A DNA stretch of 53,681 nt from Acidobacteriaceae bacterium (lineage in GTDB: Bacteria; Acidobacteriota; Terriglobia; Bryobacterales; Bryobacteraceae). The notes under the pieces are model-generated. The model ran no database searches and had not been told where the DNA came from. It saw only the letters and a list, made by a program, of their open reading frames with translations. The stretch covers positions 1 to 53,681 of the forward strand of contig JAFAYL010000019.1 of the NCBI GenBank assembly GCA_019240405.1. Reading direction: 5' to 3'. The position numbers and the translations under genes were made by a program. Shown here one piece after another: positions 17,481 to 27,043 of the stretch (position 1 is its first letter; every line of letters starts with the position of its first letter).

Positions 17481-18110
17481 ATGGGACCGCGACTCGATTC
17501 GCGCGAGCTGGTCGACCACGCATTACGGGCGCTAGTGCGCGAATCCAGCCATGTACGGCCGCATCTCGTGTTTGAAGTTTTGGCTCTGCTGTTCGTGGGT
17601 ACGGCCACGAGAGCAGGCGAGGACGGTCGATTGGTTTCTTCGCAATATTCACAAGTTACGAAAGACCGTGATGCGTGTATAAGCGCGAAACTGCCGGTTT
17701 CGTTCAGCGGCCGTATTGGTCTGGCGCACGTTTTTGTGAACGGCACGCCCGAGACGTTCGTAATTGATACTGCGAGTGACACGATTATAAATTCGGATCG
17801 ATTGCAACTACTGGTACTTCGCGCGATGACCGCGAGTACCGCGACCACATCCGGCTCATTACCGTTGCAATGGGAGTTGGTCAACGTTCGGCAATTTGGA
17901 CTGGGGAACACCAAGATCAGGAATATAGGCGCGCTTTCAAGAAGCCTCCGAGCAGTCGAGCAGGGACTAGGGCGCGAGATCGATGGCATTCTCGGCAATG
18001 ACATCCTCAATCAGTGGGATTCCGTGACTCTCGACTACAAGAAACGGATGCTGGTACTGGGCTGCTCAAAGCAAGAAGCGCGACGAGACTCAGGCCGAAA
18101 CGCGAATTGA
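17481..18110 (+). CDS. Retropepsin-like aspartic protease domain protein, leader gene of permease module 3
   Basis: 209 residues. A hydrophobic stretch (about 29-42, [14 protein letters not shown]) may be a membrane anchor or late signal. It is followed by a strand-rich domain with the catalytic-type motif [10 protein letters not shown] (Asp96-Thr97-Ala98) and the hydrophobic second motif [10 protein letters not shown], near-identical in pattern to acidobacterial retropepsin-fold proteins (D-T-G/A and GxLGxDxL). It lies four bases before padR and in the same direction, so it is probably transcribed with the regulator and permease. Whether it is an active protease, and its target, are unknown. 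Confidence 0.72.
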   Translation: MGPRLDSRELVDHALRALVRESSHVRPHLVFEVLALLFVGTATRAGEDGRLVSSQYSQVTKDRDACISAKLPVSFSGRIGLAHVFVNGTPETFVIDTASDTIINSDRLQLLVLRAMTASTATTSGSLPLQWELVNVRQFGLGNTKIRNIGALSRSLRAVEQGLGREIDGILGNDILNQWDSVTLDYKKRMLVLGCSKQEARRDSGRNAN

Positions 18111-18114
18111 ATGG

Positions 18115-18456
18115 ATGAAAGAGAAGAACAAAAATACCGGCGAACTGCTACGCGACACGCTGGACATGCTCATTTTGAAAGCGCTGAGCCGGGGCGCCAT
18201 GCACGGGTATGGAATTGCAGAAGTCATTGGGCAGGCGTCTGAAGAGGTGCTGCGAGTGGACGAAGGCGCGCTCTATCCCGCTTTACACAGATTGGAGCTG
18301 CGGGGTCTTTTGACTGCCGAGTGGGGAGTTTCGGAAAACAACCGGCGAGCTAAATACTACCGTTTGACGGCGGCAGGGCGCCGGGCTTTGGGCGAGGAAT
18401 CGGCGCGTTGGGGCCGTATGGCGGCTGCGATCTCACGAGTTATGGAAACTGCTTAA
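18115..18456 (+). CDS. PadR-family transcriptional regulator, module 3
   Basis: 113 residues: [49 protein letters not shown] and [19 protein letters not shown]. Closest in pattern to module 1 (both have ENNRRA(R/K)YY). It sits between the retropepsin-like gene and the permease, with gaps of 4 and 15 bases, an operon layout. Confidence 0.92.
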   Translation: MKEKNKNTGELLRDTLDMLILKALSRGAMHGYGIAEVIGQASEEVLRVDEGALYPALHRLELRGLLTAEWGVSENNRRAKYYRLTAAGRRALGEESARWGRMAAAISRVMETA

Positions 18457-18471
18457 CGACACAGTCGGGGT

Positions 18472-21189
18472 GTGAATATGTTCGAGCGGTCGACAAATGT
18501 ATGGCTTCGCCTTAAGGCGCTGTTTAACCGCCGCCGGCTCGACCGCGATCTGGACGAGGAAATCCGTTTCCATCTCGCAATGCGTGAGCAGAAGCAGCGC
18601 GAGATGGGTTTGAGTACGGAAGCGGCGCGCTACGCGACCCAGCAACGCTTCGGGAATGTGACGTTGGTGAAAGAGAGAACACGAGAGATGCATACGTTTC
18701 TGACGGTCGAAAGTCTTTGGCAGGACGTTCGATGGGCAGCACGTGGATTGCGAAAAAGCCCCGGCTTTCTCGCAACCGTAGTTCTCTCGCTTGCTCTCGG
18801 CATTGGCGCAAACAGCACCATGTTCAGTGTGATCAACGCTTTGATGTATCGCCCATTGCCGTACTTCGATCCTGGAAGCCTCATGGTGATTTGGGAATTT
18901 GAGCAGGGGCATCCGGAGTCGGAAGAAGGACCACCCATCGCAGAACTTGTGGATTGGAACACGCAGAACCATGTTTTTGAAGACATCGCGCTGACCAGTG
19001 ATACGGAAGGCGAGCCTATGGCTGGACTCGGCGAACCCGAAATGATTCATCAACAATTTGTCACGCCGAATTTTTTTAGCGTGCTGCGCGTCAAGCCAGT
19101 TCTGGGAAGGATTTTCTCGAAAGGCGAGATGCAGGATCGCTCACAAGCTGTTGTTATCAGCCATTCTTTCTGGGAGGAGCGGTTTAGCAAAGATCCGAAG
19201 GCCATCGGAAAGGCTTTTCAAATTGCGGGAGTGGAGTCCACCGTAGTAGGAATTATGCCGTCCGGCTTCGCGCCTTTTTACGGGCAGAAAATCGATCTTT
19301 GGGTGCCCATTAATCCGGAGAGCGCCAGGTATTCAGAGCGGAAGGACCGCGGCTGGCTAATGCCCATCGGAAGACTGAAGCCGGGCGTAACGCGCGGCCA
19401 AGCGCAGGTAGAGATGAACTTAATTGAGCGACGATTGGAACAGGAATATCCAAGAAGCAATACCGGTGTGCGCGCCAAGGTCTTGCCTTTGCAAGAAGCT
19501 GTTTTTGGCTGGGCGCGAGCGCTTTATCCGCTGCTTGGAGCAGTTGCTTTCGTTTTGTTGATCGCTTGTCTCAATGTTGCCAATCTGCTGCAATCCCGCA
19601 CAGAGGCGCGGCGGAAGGAACAGGCGATTCGAGGCTCGCTGGGAGCGCCGCGGCGACGGTTGATTCAACAAGTCCTGATTGAAAGCGGGCTGCTGGCGCT
19701 GCTCGGCGGCACTCTCGGAGTCGGGTTTGCGCTTCTGGGAATTCAGCTTTTTCGCAATCTTGCGGAGAACTTTCCGAACACCGGCGCAATTAGTATCGAT
19801 GGACGAGTGCTCTTGTTTACACTTTCCGTTTCACTGCTCACGGCAATGTTGTTCGGATTGGGTCCCGCTGTACAGGCCTCCCGCCCCGATTTGAACGCGA
19901 CACTCCGAGAAGGCGGGCACAGGACAAGCGCGGGGGCGCGCGGACGGATGCGCAATGTACTGGCAGTATCGGAAGTAGCGTTCGCCATGGTCCTTTTAAT
20001 CGGTGCGGGTCTGATGATCAACACCGTGCTTCATTTAACTCAAGTGAATCCAGGTTTCGACCCTACAAACGTGATGGTCGCTCGAATCTCTTTACCGGAA
20101 GGAGGGAAGTATCTCGAAAGGGTGCCCGGTGGAGACATGGAAAAGGTGACTCCGCTGGTGACGGCCTTCTACCGGCGACTTCTTGAAAAGCTCAGCGTTG
20201 TACCGGAGATTGAATCGGTTGGAATGATGAGCGGAATGGCTCGAGAAATTTCGTTCTCGGTTCTTGGGCATCCGGCTCCCCCACCGGAAAACAGGCCCTC
20301 AGCCGTATATCAGGAAGCCAGCGCCAGTTTACTTGAGACACTGCGAATCCCCTTGAAGAAGGGACGATTTTTGCGGGACTCCGATCGCGAAAACATGCCA
20401 TGGGCGGCCGTGGTCAACGAGACCTTCGCCCGCCGTTACTTTCCTAATGAAAACCCGATCGGGCAGCGAGTATTATTGCGGCACGAATCTTACCACGTAG
20501 ATGAAGAGCGGCCGCGCGAGATCGTCGGCGTGATTGGAGATGTACGGACATTCGGCCTGCGAGAAAATGTGCCGCCTATGGTGTATTCCTCGTATTTGCA
20601 GCAGTCCGCGATATATCCGGGAGGCTGCGTTTTATCTCACCTTTCGCAGGATGTCGTCGCGAGGCTGGGGCTCGGATCGAGTTCGCAAAACAACTTTGCG
20701 TCGATCATCAAAAAGGCTGCCCAGAAAATCGATCTGGATCAACCGGTAACCACCATCATGGCGATGAGTCGCCATCTCGCCGATTCGATTGATGATTTCC
20801 GCCTCATCATGCGATTGCTCGAGATCTTTGCGGGAATGGCGCTACTCTTGGCGATTGTGGGAATTTACGGCGTGATGTCTTACTTTGTGAGCGAACGTAT
20901 TCACGAAATCGGTATTCGTATGGCGTTGGGGGCTGAGCGATGGAATGTGCTAGCGCTCGTTACGAAGCTGGGCCTGAAGCTTACTGTTATCGGAGTTGCT
21001 ACGGGTGCGGTATTGGCGGTCTGGCTCGCGCGACTGATCACTCGGTTTTTGTACGGCGTGAGTCCTGCGGATCCAACCACGCTGGTGGTTGTTGGATTAG
21101 TATTGGCGACGATCGCTCTGCTGGCTTGCTATATCCCGGCCCACCGGGCGACAAAGGTTGATCCAGTGCTGGCTTTGCGCCACGAATAA
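18472..21189 (+). CDS. ADOP-type ABC permease (duplicated MacB/FtsX), module 3
   Basis: 905 residues from GTG 18472 (ATG 18478 is an alternative). The prefix is FNRRRLDRDLDEEIRFHLAM. TM1 (about 96-118, FLATVVLSLALGIGANSTMF) leads into a MacB domain, the first FtsX block (AVAFVLLIACLNVANLLQSR), the second periplasmic domain (PGFDPTNVMVARISL) and the final block, ending HRATKVDPVLALRHE. Full length and intact. Together with modules 1 and 2 it gives three paralogues within 20 kb, each with its own PadR. Confidence 0.9.
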   Translation: MNMFERSTNVWLRLKALFNRRRLDRDLDEEIRFHLAMREQKQREMGLSTEAARYATQQRFGNVTLVKERTREMHTFLTVESLWQDVRWAARGLRKSPGFLATVVLSLALGIGANSTMFSVINALMYRPLPYFDPGSLMVIWEFEQGHPESEEGPPIAELVDWNTQNHVFEDIALTSDTEGEPMAGLGEPEMIHQQFVTPNFFSVLRVKPVLGRIFSKGEMQDRSQAVVISHSFWEERFSKDPKAIGKAFQIAGVESTVVGIMPSGFAPFYGQKIDLWVPINPESARYSERKDRGWLMPIGRLKPGVTRGQAQVEMNLIERRLEQEYPRSNTGVRAKVLPLQEAVFGWARALYPLLGAVAFVLLIACLNVANLLQSRTEARRKEQAIRGSLGAPRRRLIQQVLIESGLLALLGGTLGVGFALLGIQLFRNLAENFPNTGAISIDGRVLLFTLSVSLLTAMLFGLGPAVQASRPDLNATLREGGHRTSAGARGRMRNVLAVSEVAFAMVLLIGAGLMINTVLHLTQVNPGFDPTNVMVARISLPEGGKYLERVPGGDMEKVTPLVTAFYRRLLEKLSVVPEIESVGMMSGMAREISFSVLGHPAPPPENRPSAVYQEASASLLETLRIPLKKGRFLRDSDRENMPWAAVVNETFARRYFPNENPIGQRVLLRHESYHVDEERPREIVGVIGDVRTFGLRENVPPMVYSSYLQQSAIYPGGCVLSHLSQDVVARLGLGSSSQNNFASIIKKAAQKIDLDQPVTTIMAMSRHLADSIDDFRLIMRLLEIFAGMALLLAIVGIYGVMSYFVSERIHEIGIRMALGAERWNVLALVTKLGLKLTVIGVATGAVLAVWLARLITRFLYGVSPADPTTLVVVGLVLATIALLACYIPAHRATKVDPVLALRHE

Positions 21190-21202
21190 TGGAAATAACG
21201 GA

Positions 21203-22714
21203 TTAGCTCCCTGCGGCCAATTCGTAGAGGTATTGAACTTGGGAGAAGGCGGCGCCGTCCATGCCCTTGATTTTTGGATTGCTCGATTCAATGACGTAGT
21301 ATTCGTCGGGGGCGTGCGCGCCGTTACCGTGTCCGAGGCCGAAATGACCTGCGGGCAGTTGCAGCGGATCACCGGTGAAGACATATCCCGGCCATGAGCC
21401 GGCGAGCCGTGGCCAGAGGATCGGATCATAGCCATCCCGACGATAAACGGCTTCCTGAGCCCGGATGAGAGCACTATCGGCGGGCGTGGTATTAGGATCG
21501 TAGCCTCCTGTCATATTTACCTCAATGTCGGCAAACCCGTATTTCGCGAGGTGCGCCTTGAGAGCTGCCAATGCACCCGCAGCCGTCATGTTCGGGACGA
21601 GCCGCATGTCTATTTTCGCGACGGCTCTGTGCGGAAGAATGGTCTTTCCGCCCGGCCCGGTGTATCCCGCGACCAAGCCTTCGATATTGACCGTCGGTTT
21701 CGAAGCGAGCAGTTCCAACGATTCCAAATAACCCACATCGTGCACCCAATGTTGGACACCGAGCTGCTGCTTTACGGTGGCCTCGCTCTGGCGTTGCGCG
21801 GCTTTTCGAATTAACTCTTTATCCCGCGACGCGAGGGGCAGCGCTTTATCGGCAAAACCTTCGATGGCAGGTGTATGGCCGTCCGGACCTACCAACGTCG
21901 CGAGAGCCTCGACAAGATGCCAGGCCGGGCTATCGACGCGCGCTTCATTACTCGAGTGCAGATCCTGCTTCGGGCCGCGCCCCCAGCGTTCTGAGCTCGA
22001 AACCAGTTCGAGCTCGACCACACCTTTTGCTCCAAGATTGATGGTCACGGACCCGTCGCGCCCTTGCGCCGCCATGGGCATGAAGACACCTGTGCATTTG
22101 CGCAGCGCAGCTAAACTTTCTGCACGGTGGACGATCTGCGGGAAATGCGGTGAACCGATCTCTTCTTCGCCTTCGGCAACTAGAACCAGATTGACGGGTA
22201 GCTTCCGCCCCGACCTGCGGAAAGCGTGCAGCGCAGCGAGAAACGTTGCTTCGGGACCCTTCTGGTTGACAGCCCCGCGACCCATAATCACCTTCCCAAG
22301 TCCGGGTTTATCAACGAGCGCGGCATCCCAGGGTGGCGAAGACCACTCGGAGGGATCGGCTTGCTTCACGTCATACATGAAGTAAAGACCGATAGTGCGC
22401 GAGGCGCCTGCGTCCAGGGTCGCGAAAATTCCCGGTTGCCCTTTGCTGGGAACTTTTGTCACCTGATCGAACCCTGCATCGCGCAAGAAACTCATGGTGA
22501 GTTCACAGCCCTCGGTCATGCCGCGGTTCTCCGCTGCAATTGACGGCTGCCGGATCCACTGCTGAAGCCGCTGGACGGATTCATCGTGGCGTTTTTCAAT
22601 TTCAGCTTGGAGTGATTTGAGATCGGCTGCTTCCGCCGCGTACAGGCCTCTTAGAGAAGACGCCAGCGCTGAGCGATAGCCTAATTGTTGGAGGAAAGTA
22701 CGCCGGTTTGTCAC
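21203..22714 (-). CDS. M20-family peptidase-like protein with altered metal-ligand motifs
   Basis: 503 residues from GTG 22714, with a Tat-like signal (NRRTFLQQLGYRSALASS). The fold-defining parts of M20 peptidases are present: GRGA-x-x-x-KGPEAT, AEGEEEIGSPHF (the catalytic Glu and metal Glu), a dimerisation/lid domain, and a C-terminal GHGNGAHAPDEYY that supplies a His. The canonical first ligand motif G-H-x-D is YFMYD here (Met113 in place of His), and the usual GRGAxDxKG is GRGAVNQKG (Asn150 in place of the bridging Asp). It is therefore either a distinct subfamily with other metal chemistry or inactive as a peptidase. It converges with permease module 3 (13-base gap). Confidence 0.8.
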   Translation of the reverse strand: MTNRRTFLQQLGYRSALASSLRGLYAAEAADLKSLQAEIEKRHDESVQRLQQWIRQPSIAAENRGMTEGCELTMSFLRDAGFDQVTKVPSKGQPGIFATLDAGASRTIGLYFMYDVKQADPSEWSSPPWDAALVDKPGLGKVIMGRGAVNQKGPEATFLAALHAFRRSGRKLPVNLVLVAEGEEEIGSPHFPQIVHRAESLAALRKCTGVFMPMAAQGRDGSVTINLGAKGVVELELVSSSERWGRGPKQDLHSSNEARVDSPAWHLVEALATLVGPDGHTPAIEGFADKALPLASRDKELIRKAAQRQSEATVKQQLGVQHWVHDVGYLESLELLASKPTVNIEGLVAGYTGPGGKTILPHRAVAKIDMRLVPNMTAAGALAALKAHLAKYGFADIEVNMTGGYDPNTTPADSALIRAQEAVYRRDGYDPILWPRLAGSWPGYVFTGDPLQLPAGHFGLGHGNGAHAPDEYYVIESSNPKIKGMDGAAFSQVQYLYELAAGS

Positions 22715-22842
22715 TCGCGCGTGCCTCCCTTCGCAATCAGGACGGCTTGCTTGATTTCACAGAATTGCTGAATGACTCGTGGCATCATCTGAAATTATCA
22801 CCTGAGAAATAATCTTGAGATAAGCAGCAAATTCAAGTACCT

Positions 22843-23829
22843 ATGGTGAATACGTCAATTGAGGACAAAACGATTGAATGGCTCCTCAAGGGAGATCCTG
22901 CGATTCGATGGCAGGTGTTGCGCGATCTGGCCGGAGGCACAGAACATGCGGCGGATCGAGAGCGCCGAAGAATCTCTCGGGAGGGTTGGGGAGCTCGCCT
23001 CCTTCGCTTTCAAAATCGGGATGGTAGGTGGGCCGCGGGAAAGTCTGCGGATGATTCTGGAGGGCTTTATTCGCCGAAGTGGATTTCGGCGACCTACACA
23101 ATGCTCACGCTCCGCGATTTCGGTTTGCCGCCCGCGAACCGGCAAGCTCGAAAAGCTTGCAAGCTCCTTCTAGACGGAGGACTTCAACCGGACGGCGGTA
23201 TTAATTACGGTACCTGGGCAACATACGTCCGTCGCGGCGAGACATGCGTTACAGGTATGATCCTTTCTCTTCTTTCGTATTTCGAGTACGACGACGCGCG
23301 CCTCGATACCATTGCCGATCATCTCCTCGATCAACAAATGCCCGATGGCGGATGGAATTGCCGGCGGCCTTACGGTGCAACGCATTCTTCGGTACACACG
23401 ACCATCAGCGCGCTCGAGGGGTTGCGGCACTATGAACTGCATCGCCGGCGTAAGCTCCGGGGGGTTCGGGCGGCGCAGAGCCGCGGACGTGAATTCCTTC
23501 TTGTACACCGGCTTTTCCGCTCTCACCGCACAGGTGAAATCATCAAACCTATACTCATTCGGTTCTCTTTTCCGCCTCGGTGGCACTATGATGTTCTTCG
23601 CGCGCTCGATTACTTTCAAGCCGTCGATGCGGCGCGCGATCCACGCCTTTCGGATGCAATTGAGATCGTGCGGAATAAGCGGCGCTCAGATGGGCGCTGG
23701 GTACTAGAAAACCGCTACCGCGGCAAGACGTATTTCGAAATGGAGCCACTGGATGCACCTAGCCGTTGGAATACCCTGCGCGCAATGCGCGTACTGAAAT
23801 GGTGGGGAAACGGCACGCCGCGAGGGTGA
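22843..23829 (+). CDS. Terpene cyclase/prenyltransferase-fold (alpha-alpha toroid) protein
   Basis: 328 residues without signal peptide. Repeating helix pairs carry QxxDGxW-like turns (FQNRDGRWAAG, LQPDGGINYGTW, QQMPDGGWNCRR, KRRSDGRWVLENR), the QW-type repeats of squalene-cyclase-fold and prenyltransferase-fold proteins. The DxDD catalytic motif of squalene-hopene cyclases is not seen and the length is half of a cyclase, so it is probably not a triterpene cyclase. It starts at ATG 22843 and is followed three bases later by the DUF885 gene, suggesting an operon. Function unknown. Confidence 0.7.
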   Translation: MVNTSIEDKTIEWLLKGDPAIRWQVLRDLAGGTEHAADRERRRISREGWGARLLRFQNRDGRWAAGKSADDSGGLYSPKWISATYTMLTLRDFGLPPANRQARKACKLLLDGGLQPDGGINYGTWATYVRRGETCVTGMILSLLSYFEYDDARLDTIADHLLDQQMPDGGWNCRRPYGATHSSVHTTISALEGLRHYELHRRRKLRGVRAAQSRGREFLLVHRLFRSHRTGEIIKPILIRFSFPPRWHYDVLRALDYFQAVDAARDPRLSDAIEIVRNKRRSDGRWVLENRYRGKTYFEMEPLDAPSRWNTLRAMRVLKWWGNGTPRG

Positions 23830-23832
23830 AAA

Positions 23833-25584
23833 TTGCGTCGGTCTAGCCTCATCATATGTTCGTTTTCAATTCTGTTCGGGCTTGGCGCGATTTTCGAGCA
23901 CGCCTCTGGCGAGGAAGAAGAACGTACGCTTGCCGAACACTTCGTGTATACAAGCCTTGCGCTGAATCCCCCGTCGGCTACGGCGCAGGGTTATCACGAA
24001 CATGAGGGTGTCTTGCTCGATGAGCTACTGGACGACTACTCTCAGGCAGGTGTTGACCGGGTTCGGGCCTTTTACTCGAAGTCTCTTGCGGATGCGAATC
24101 GCATGTCGAGTGAAAGGCTGGATCCTGAGTCCAGAGCCGATCTCGATTTAATCCGGCAGCAATGCGAATGGAACGTTTTCGAATTGGAGAAGATTCAGAC
24201 GCGGCGTCATAACCCGACGCTCTATGTCGAGTCCATCGGAAACGCGATCTATAGTCCTTTCATTCTCAACTACGCTCCGGAAGCGAAGCGTCTCCTGCAT
24301 ATCACGGCTCGGATCGAGAAAATTCCCGATTTTCTTGAGATGGCTAAACGGAACTTGACCGACTCTCCGGAGATTTGGAACCAGGTCGCGCGAGAGGAGA
24401 ACCAGGGGAATGTTGAGCTAATCGATCGCACGATTCGCGCCAAAATTCCGGAAGAGTTGAAGCCGCGCTATGAGCGGGCGGCGGCCAAAGCGCTGGATGC
24501 GCTCAAGTCGTTTGATGCCTTCCTGAAAAATGATCTGAGCCGCCGAACTAGCGATTGGCGTCTTGGCACAGACAGCTATTCCGCGAAGTTTCGCCTGACG
24601 CTGGCAACCGGTGAAACGCCACAACAGACGCTTTCCGATGCTGAAGCGAAGCTTGAAAACATTCGCGAGGACATGAACAATCAAGCCCGCGCACTGTATC
24701 CGAAATTCTTTGGGCAGAAAGCCGCGCCCCGCGATATAAACGCCCTAATCTCGCAAGTGCTCGACAAAGTTGCGCAGCAGCATGCCACGCCGCAGGGTTA
24801 TTTTGCCGAGGCGGAGAAAGATCTTGCTGACGCCACGCAATTCGTGAGGGATCATCAGCTTTTGCCTCTGCTCAAGCGCAGCAATCTTCGGGTGATTCCC
24901 ACTCCTAAATTCATGCAAGGCATTTACGGCGTGGGCGGATTCTCCGCAGCGCCCGTTTTTGAGCCTCAGCTCGGCGCGTTCTATTGGATCACGCCGTTCA
25001 CTCCCGATATGACACCCGACCGCATAGAATCGAAGCTGCGCGAGTACAACACCTATGGCCTGGAAATTCTCACGATCCATGAAGCCATGCCCGGCCATTA
25101 TGTGCAGTTTGAATATGCGAACGATATACAGCCGAAATGGCGCGGCGCGTTGCGAACCATCCTGTCAAACGGCCCGTACGTTGAAGGGTGGGCGGTGTAC
25201 GCAACAGAAATGATGGTTCAGCAAGGGTACGACAACACTCCTGAGATGCGGCTTACATTCGGCAAACAGATGTTACGCGTGGTTTCGAACACCATTCTGG
25301 ATGTAAAGCTCCAGACGATGAACATGACGGACCAGCAAGCGCTTGACTTGATGATTCGCGAAACCTTCCAGGAGAAGGAAGAGGCTGAGAAGAAACTGCA
25401 GCGCGCGAAACTTTCCTCTTGCCAGCTCCCGATGTATTTCGTTGGATGGCGAGCGTGGGACCAATTGGAGCAGGCGTATCAGAAAAAAGCCGGTGCAGGG
25501 TTCAATCTGTCGGATTTTCATCAGCGGGCACTAAAAGAGGGCGCCGTTCCGGTGCCGATTCTAAGCAGGCTCATCCTTCAATAA
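23833..25584 (+). CDS. DUF885-family metallopeptidase-like protein, secreted
   Basis: 583 residues from a TTG at 23833 with a signal peptide (SLIICSFSILFGLGAIFEHA). The DUF885 hallmarks are HEAMPGHY (His416, Glu417, His422, a HExxH-like zinc site with the PGH extension) and EGWAVYATEMM about 35 residues later, giving the third ligand. The C-terminus AKLSSCQLPMYFVGWRAW is also typical. The family is thought to comprise exported zinc peptidases/hydrolases of unknown substrate. It is probably co-transcribed with the toroid-fold gene just upstream. Confidence 0.87.
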   Translation: MRRSSLIICSFSILFGLGAIFEHASGEEEERTLAEHFVYTSLALNPPSATAQGYHEHEGVLLDELLDDYSQAGVDRVRAFYSKSLADANRMSSERLDPESRADLDLIRQQCEWNVFELEKIQTRRHNPTLYVESIGNAIYSPFILNYAPEAKRLLHITARIEKIPDFLEMAKRNLTDSPEIWNQVAREENQGNVELIDRTIRAKIPEELKPRYERAAAKALDALKSFDAFLKNDLSRRTSDWRLGTDSYSAKFRLTLATGETPQQTLSDAEAKLENIREDMNNQARALYPKFFGQKAAPRDINALISQVLDKVAQQHATPQGYFAEAEKDLADATQFVRDHQLLPLLKRSNLRVIPTPKFMQGIYGVGGFSAAPVFEPQLGAFYWITPFTPDMTPDRIESKLREYNTYGLEILTIHEAMPGHYVQFEYANDIQPKWRGALRTILSNGPYVEGWAVYATEMMVQQGYDNTPEMRLTFGKQMLRVVSNTILDVKLQTMNMTDQQALDLMIRETFQEKEEAEKKLQRAKLSSCQLPMYFVGWRAWDQLEQAYQKKAGAGFNLSDFHQRALKEGAVPVPILSRLILQ

Positions 25585-25680
25585 GGAGAAATCCTACCGC
25601 ACTCGCGCATTTGGTGAGAGTAGCGGTGCCATTTCGGAACGTTCTTAGGTTAAGGACCTTTCCGTGCCGATGAGGTTTCT

Positions 25681-27012
25681 GTGAAATCTGCCGTATTTGC
25701 TCTTTTCTCCATGTTTGCCGGCGTCGCGTTTGCGCAAGACCCGGCATACAACCTTCCACCCACAACCGATACGCGGGAAGACACGGTCAACAACCCGGTC
25801 ACCCTCGCGCAACCGGTTGAACACGGCTCACCCAATTACGTGAACTTTTTTGCGTTTGCAAACGGCGTTTACGATTCAAGCTCGCCGGTGTTTCAGAGCG
25901 GCCAATCACAAAGTGGCTCGCCGAGCGCGGCTGGTTGGGGCATCGAAGCGGGCGGCGGCGTGACGGCATATCACGATTTCAATCACGGCAGCCTGGCGCT
26001 GAGTTATCGAGGCGCTTATCGCGACTATGAAAGCTCGCTTTACCCCAACGGAACTGACCAAAGCCTGTCGTTTCTGCTCAGGAAAGCGCTGAACAAGAGA
26101 TGGGGATTCACATACGCGCAGGCAGCCGGCATATTTCTGAACGGCGGGACTTACTACAGCTTGCAGGCGGGAAGCACCAGCTCGCTGAATTTAAATCCGT
26201 ACAGCCAGAGCACGAAATTTGCTTCGAGTTCCATCACTTTCTCATATCAGCAAACGATGCGGCTCAGCTACGAATTCGGCGGAGATTTTAACGTGAACCG
26301 GTACGGCGGTCTGGGGCCGTTTGGCACGACGGGGGTGGGTGGCTCGGCGTCGATGCTGTACCGCTTGACGAGGCGCACAACGGTCAGCGGAACGTACAGC
26401 CACACGTATTACACCTACCAGAGCAATGCCGGCATTACCGATGCTGACAACCTTTATTTAACGCTTTCCCATGATTTCTCCTCGAGATGGCACGGCGGAA
26501 TATCCGCCGGGGTGAGCCGGACCGATTCATCGGGGACCGTCGAAACGCCGGGTTTGTTTCTCATAAATGGAGAATTGCTTGCGGGTTATGTCGCCGGCCC
26601 GTACAAGCGCATTTCAACATTCCCTTTTTTCCAAGGCACTCTTAGCCGTGTATGGCGGCGTTCGCAATTCACGGTCAATGCCGGCCAGGATGTCAGCTCG
26701 GGTAATGGATTGTTTCTCGCGTCGCGGAACGAATACGCGAACGGCTTTTATTCGTATGGAACGCGAAAATGGAATATCGGCTTTGGCGGAAACTATTCTC
26801 GTCTGAGCAGCGTAGCCAATTCGGCCGTGCCTTATTCGAGCCGAACGCTGAGTAACTCAGTCGGGTACTCGCTGACGCGGTATGTAGGGCTGAATCTAAG
26901 GTATTTCTACACAGATTACGGGCACATTGGCTTGGTTCCAGGACGTATCGACAATCGCGTGACGTTTGGATTCGTCTTCAATTCGAAAGACGTTCCGATT
27001 ACGCTGTTCTAA
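25681..27012 (+). CDS. Putative outer-membrane beta-barrel protein
   Basis: 443 residues from a GTG at 25681. An N-terminal signal peptide (KSAVFALFSMFAGVAFAQ) precedes a Gly/Ser/Tyr-rich sequence of alternating polar and hydrophobic strands (e.g. GSLALSYRGAYRDYESSLYP, YGTRKWNIGFGGNYSRLSS). The C-terminus GRIDNRVTFGFVFNSKDVPI resembles the end of a barrel, although it does not finish on the usual aromatic-x sequence exactly. No close family recognised; similar proteins are common in Acidobacteriota. It may be monocistronic; the 95 bases upstream show no clear promoter. Confidence 0.65.
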   Translation: MKSAVFALFSMFAGVAFAQDPAYNLPPTTDTREDTVNNPVTLAQPVEHGSPNYVNFFAFANGVYDSSSPVFQSGQSQSGSPSAAGWGIEAGGGVTAYHDFNHGSLALSYRGAYRDYESSLYPNGTDQSLSFLLRKALNKRWGFTYAQAAGIFLNGGTYYSLQAGSTSSLNLNPYSQSTKFASSSITFSYQQTMRLSYEFGGDFNVNRYGGLGPFGTTGVGGSASMLYRLTRRTTVSGTYSHTYYTYQSNAGITDADNLYLTLSHDFSSRWHGGISAGVSRTDSSGTVETPGLFLINGELLAGYVAGPYKRISTFPFFQGTLSRVWRRSQFTVNAGQDVSSGNGLFLASRNEYANGFYSYGTRKWNIGFGGNYSRLSSVANSAVPYSSRTLSNSVGYSLTRYVGLNLRYFYTDYGHIGLVPGRIDNRVTFGFVFNSKDVPITLF

Positions 27013-27043
27013 CGCGAATCTTACTGCAAACGGCCAGCGGGCG

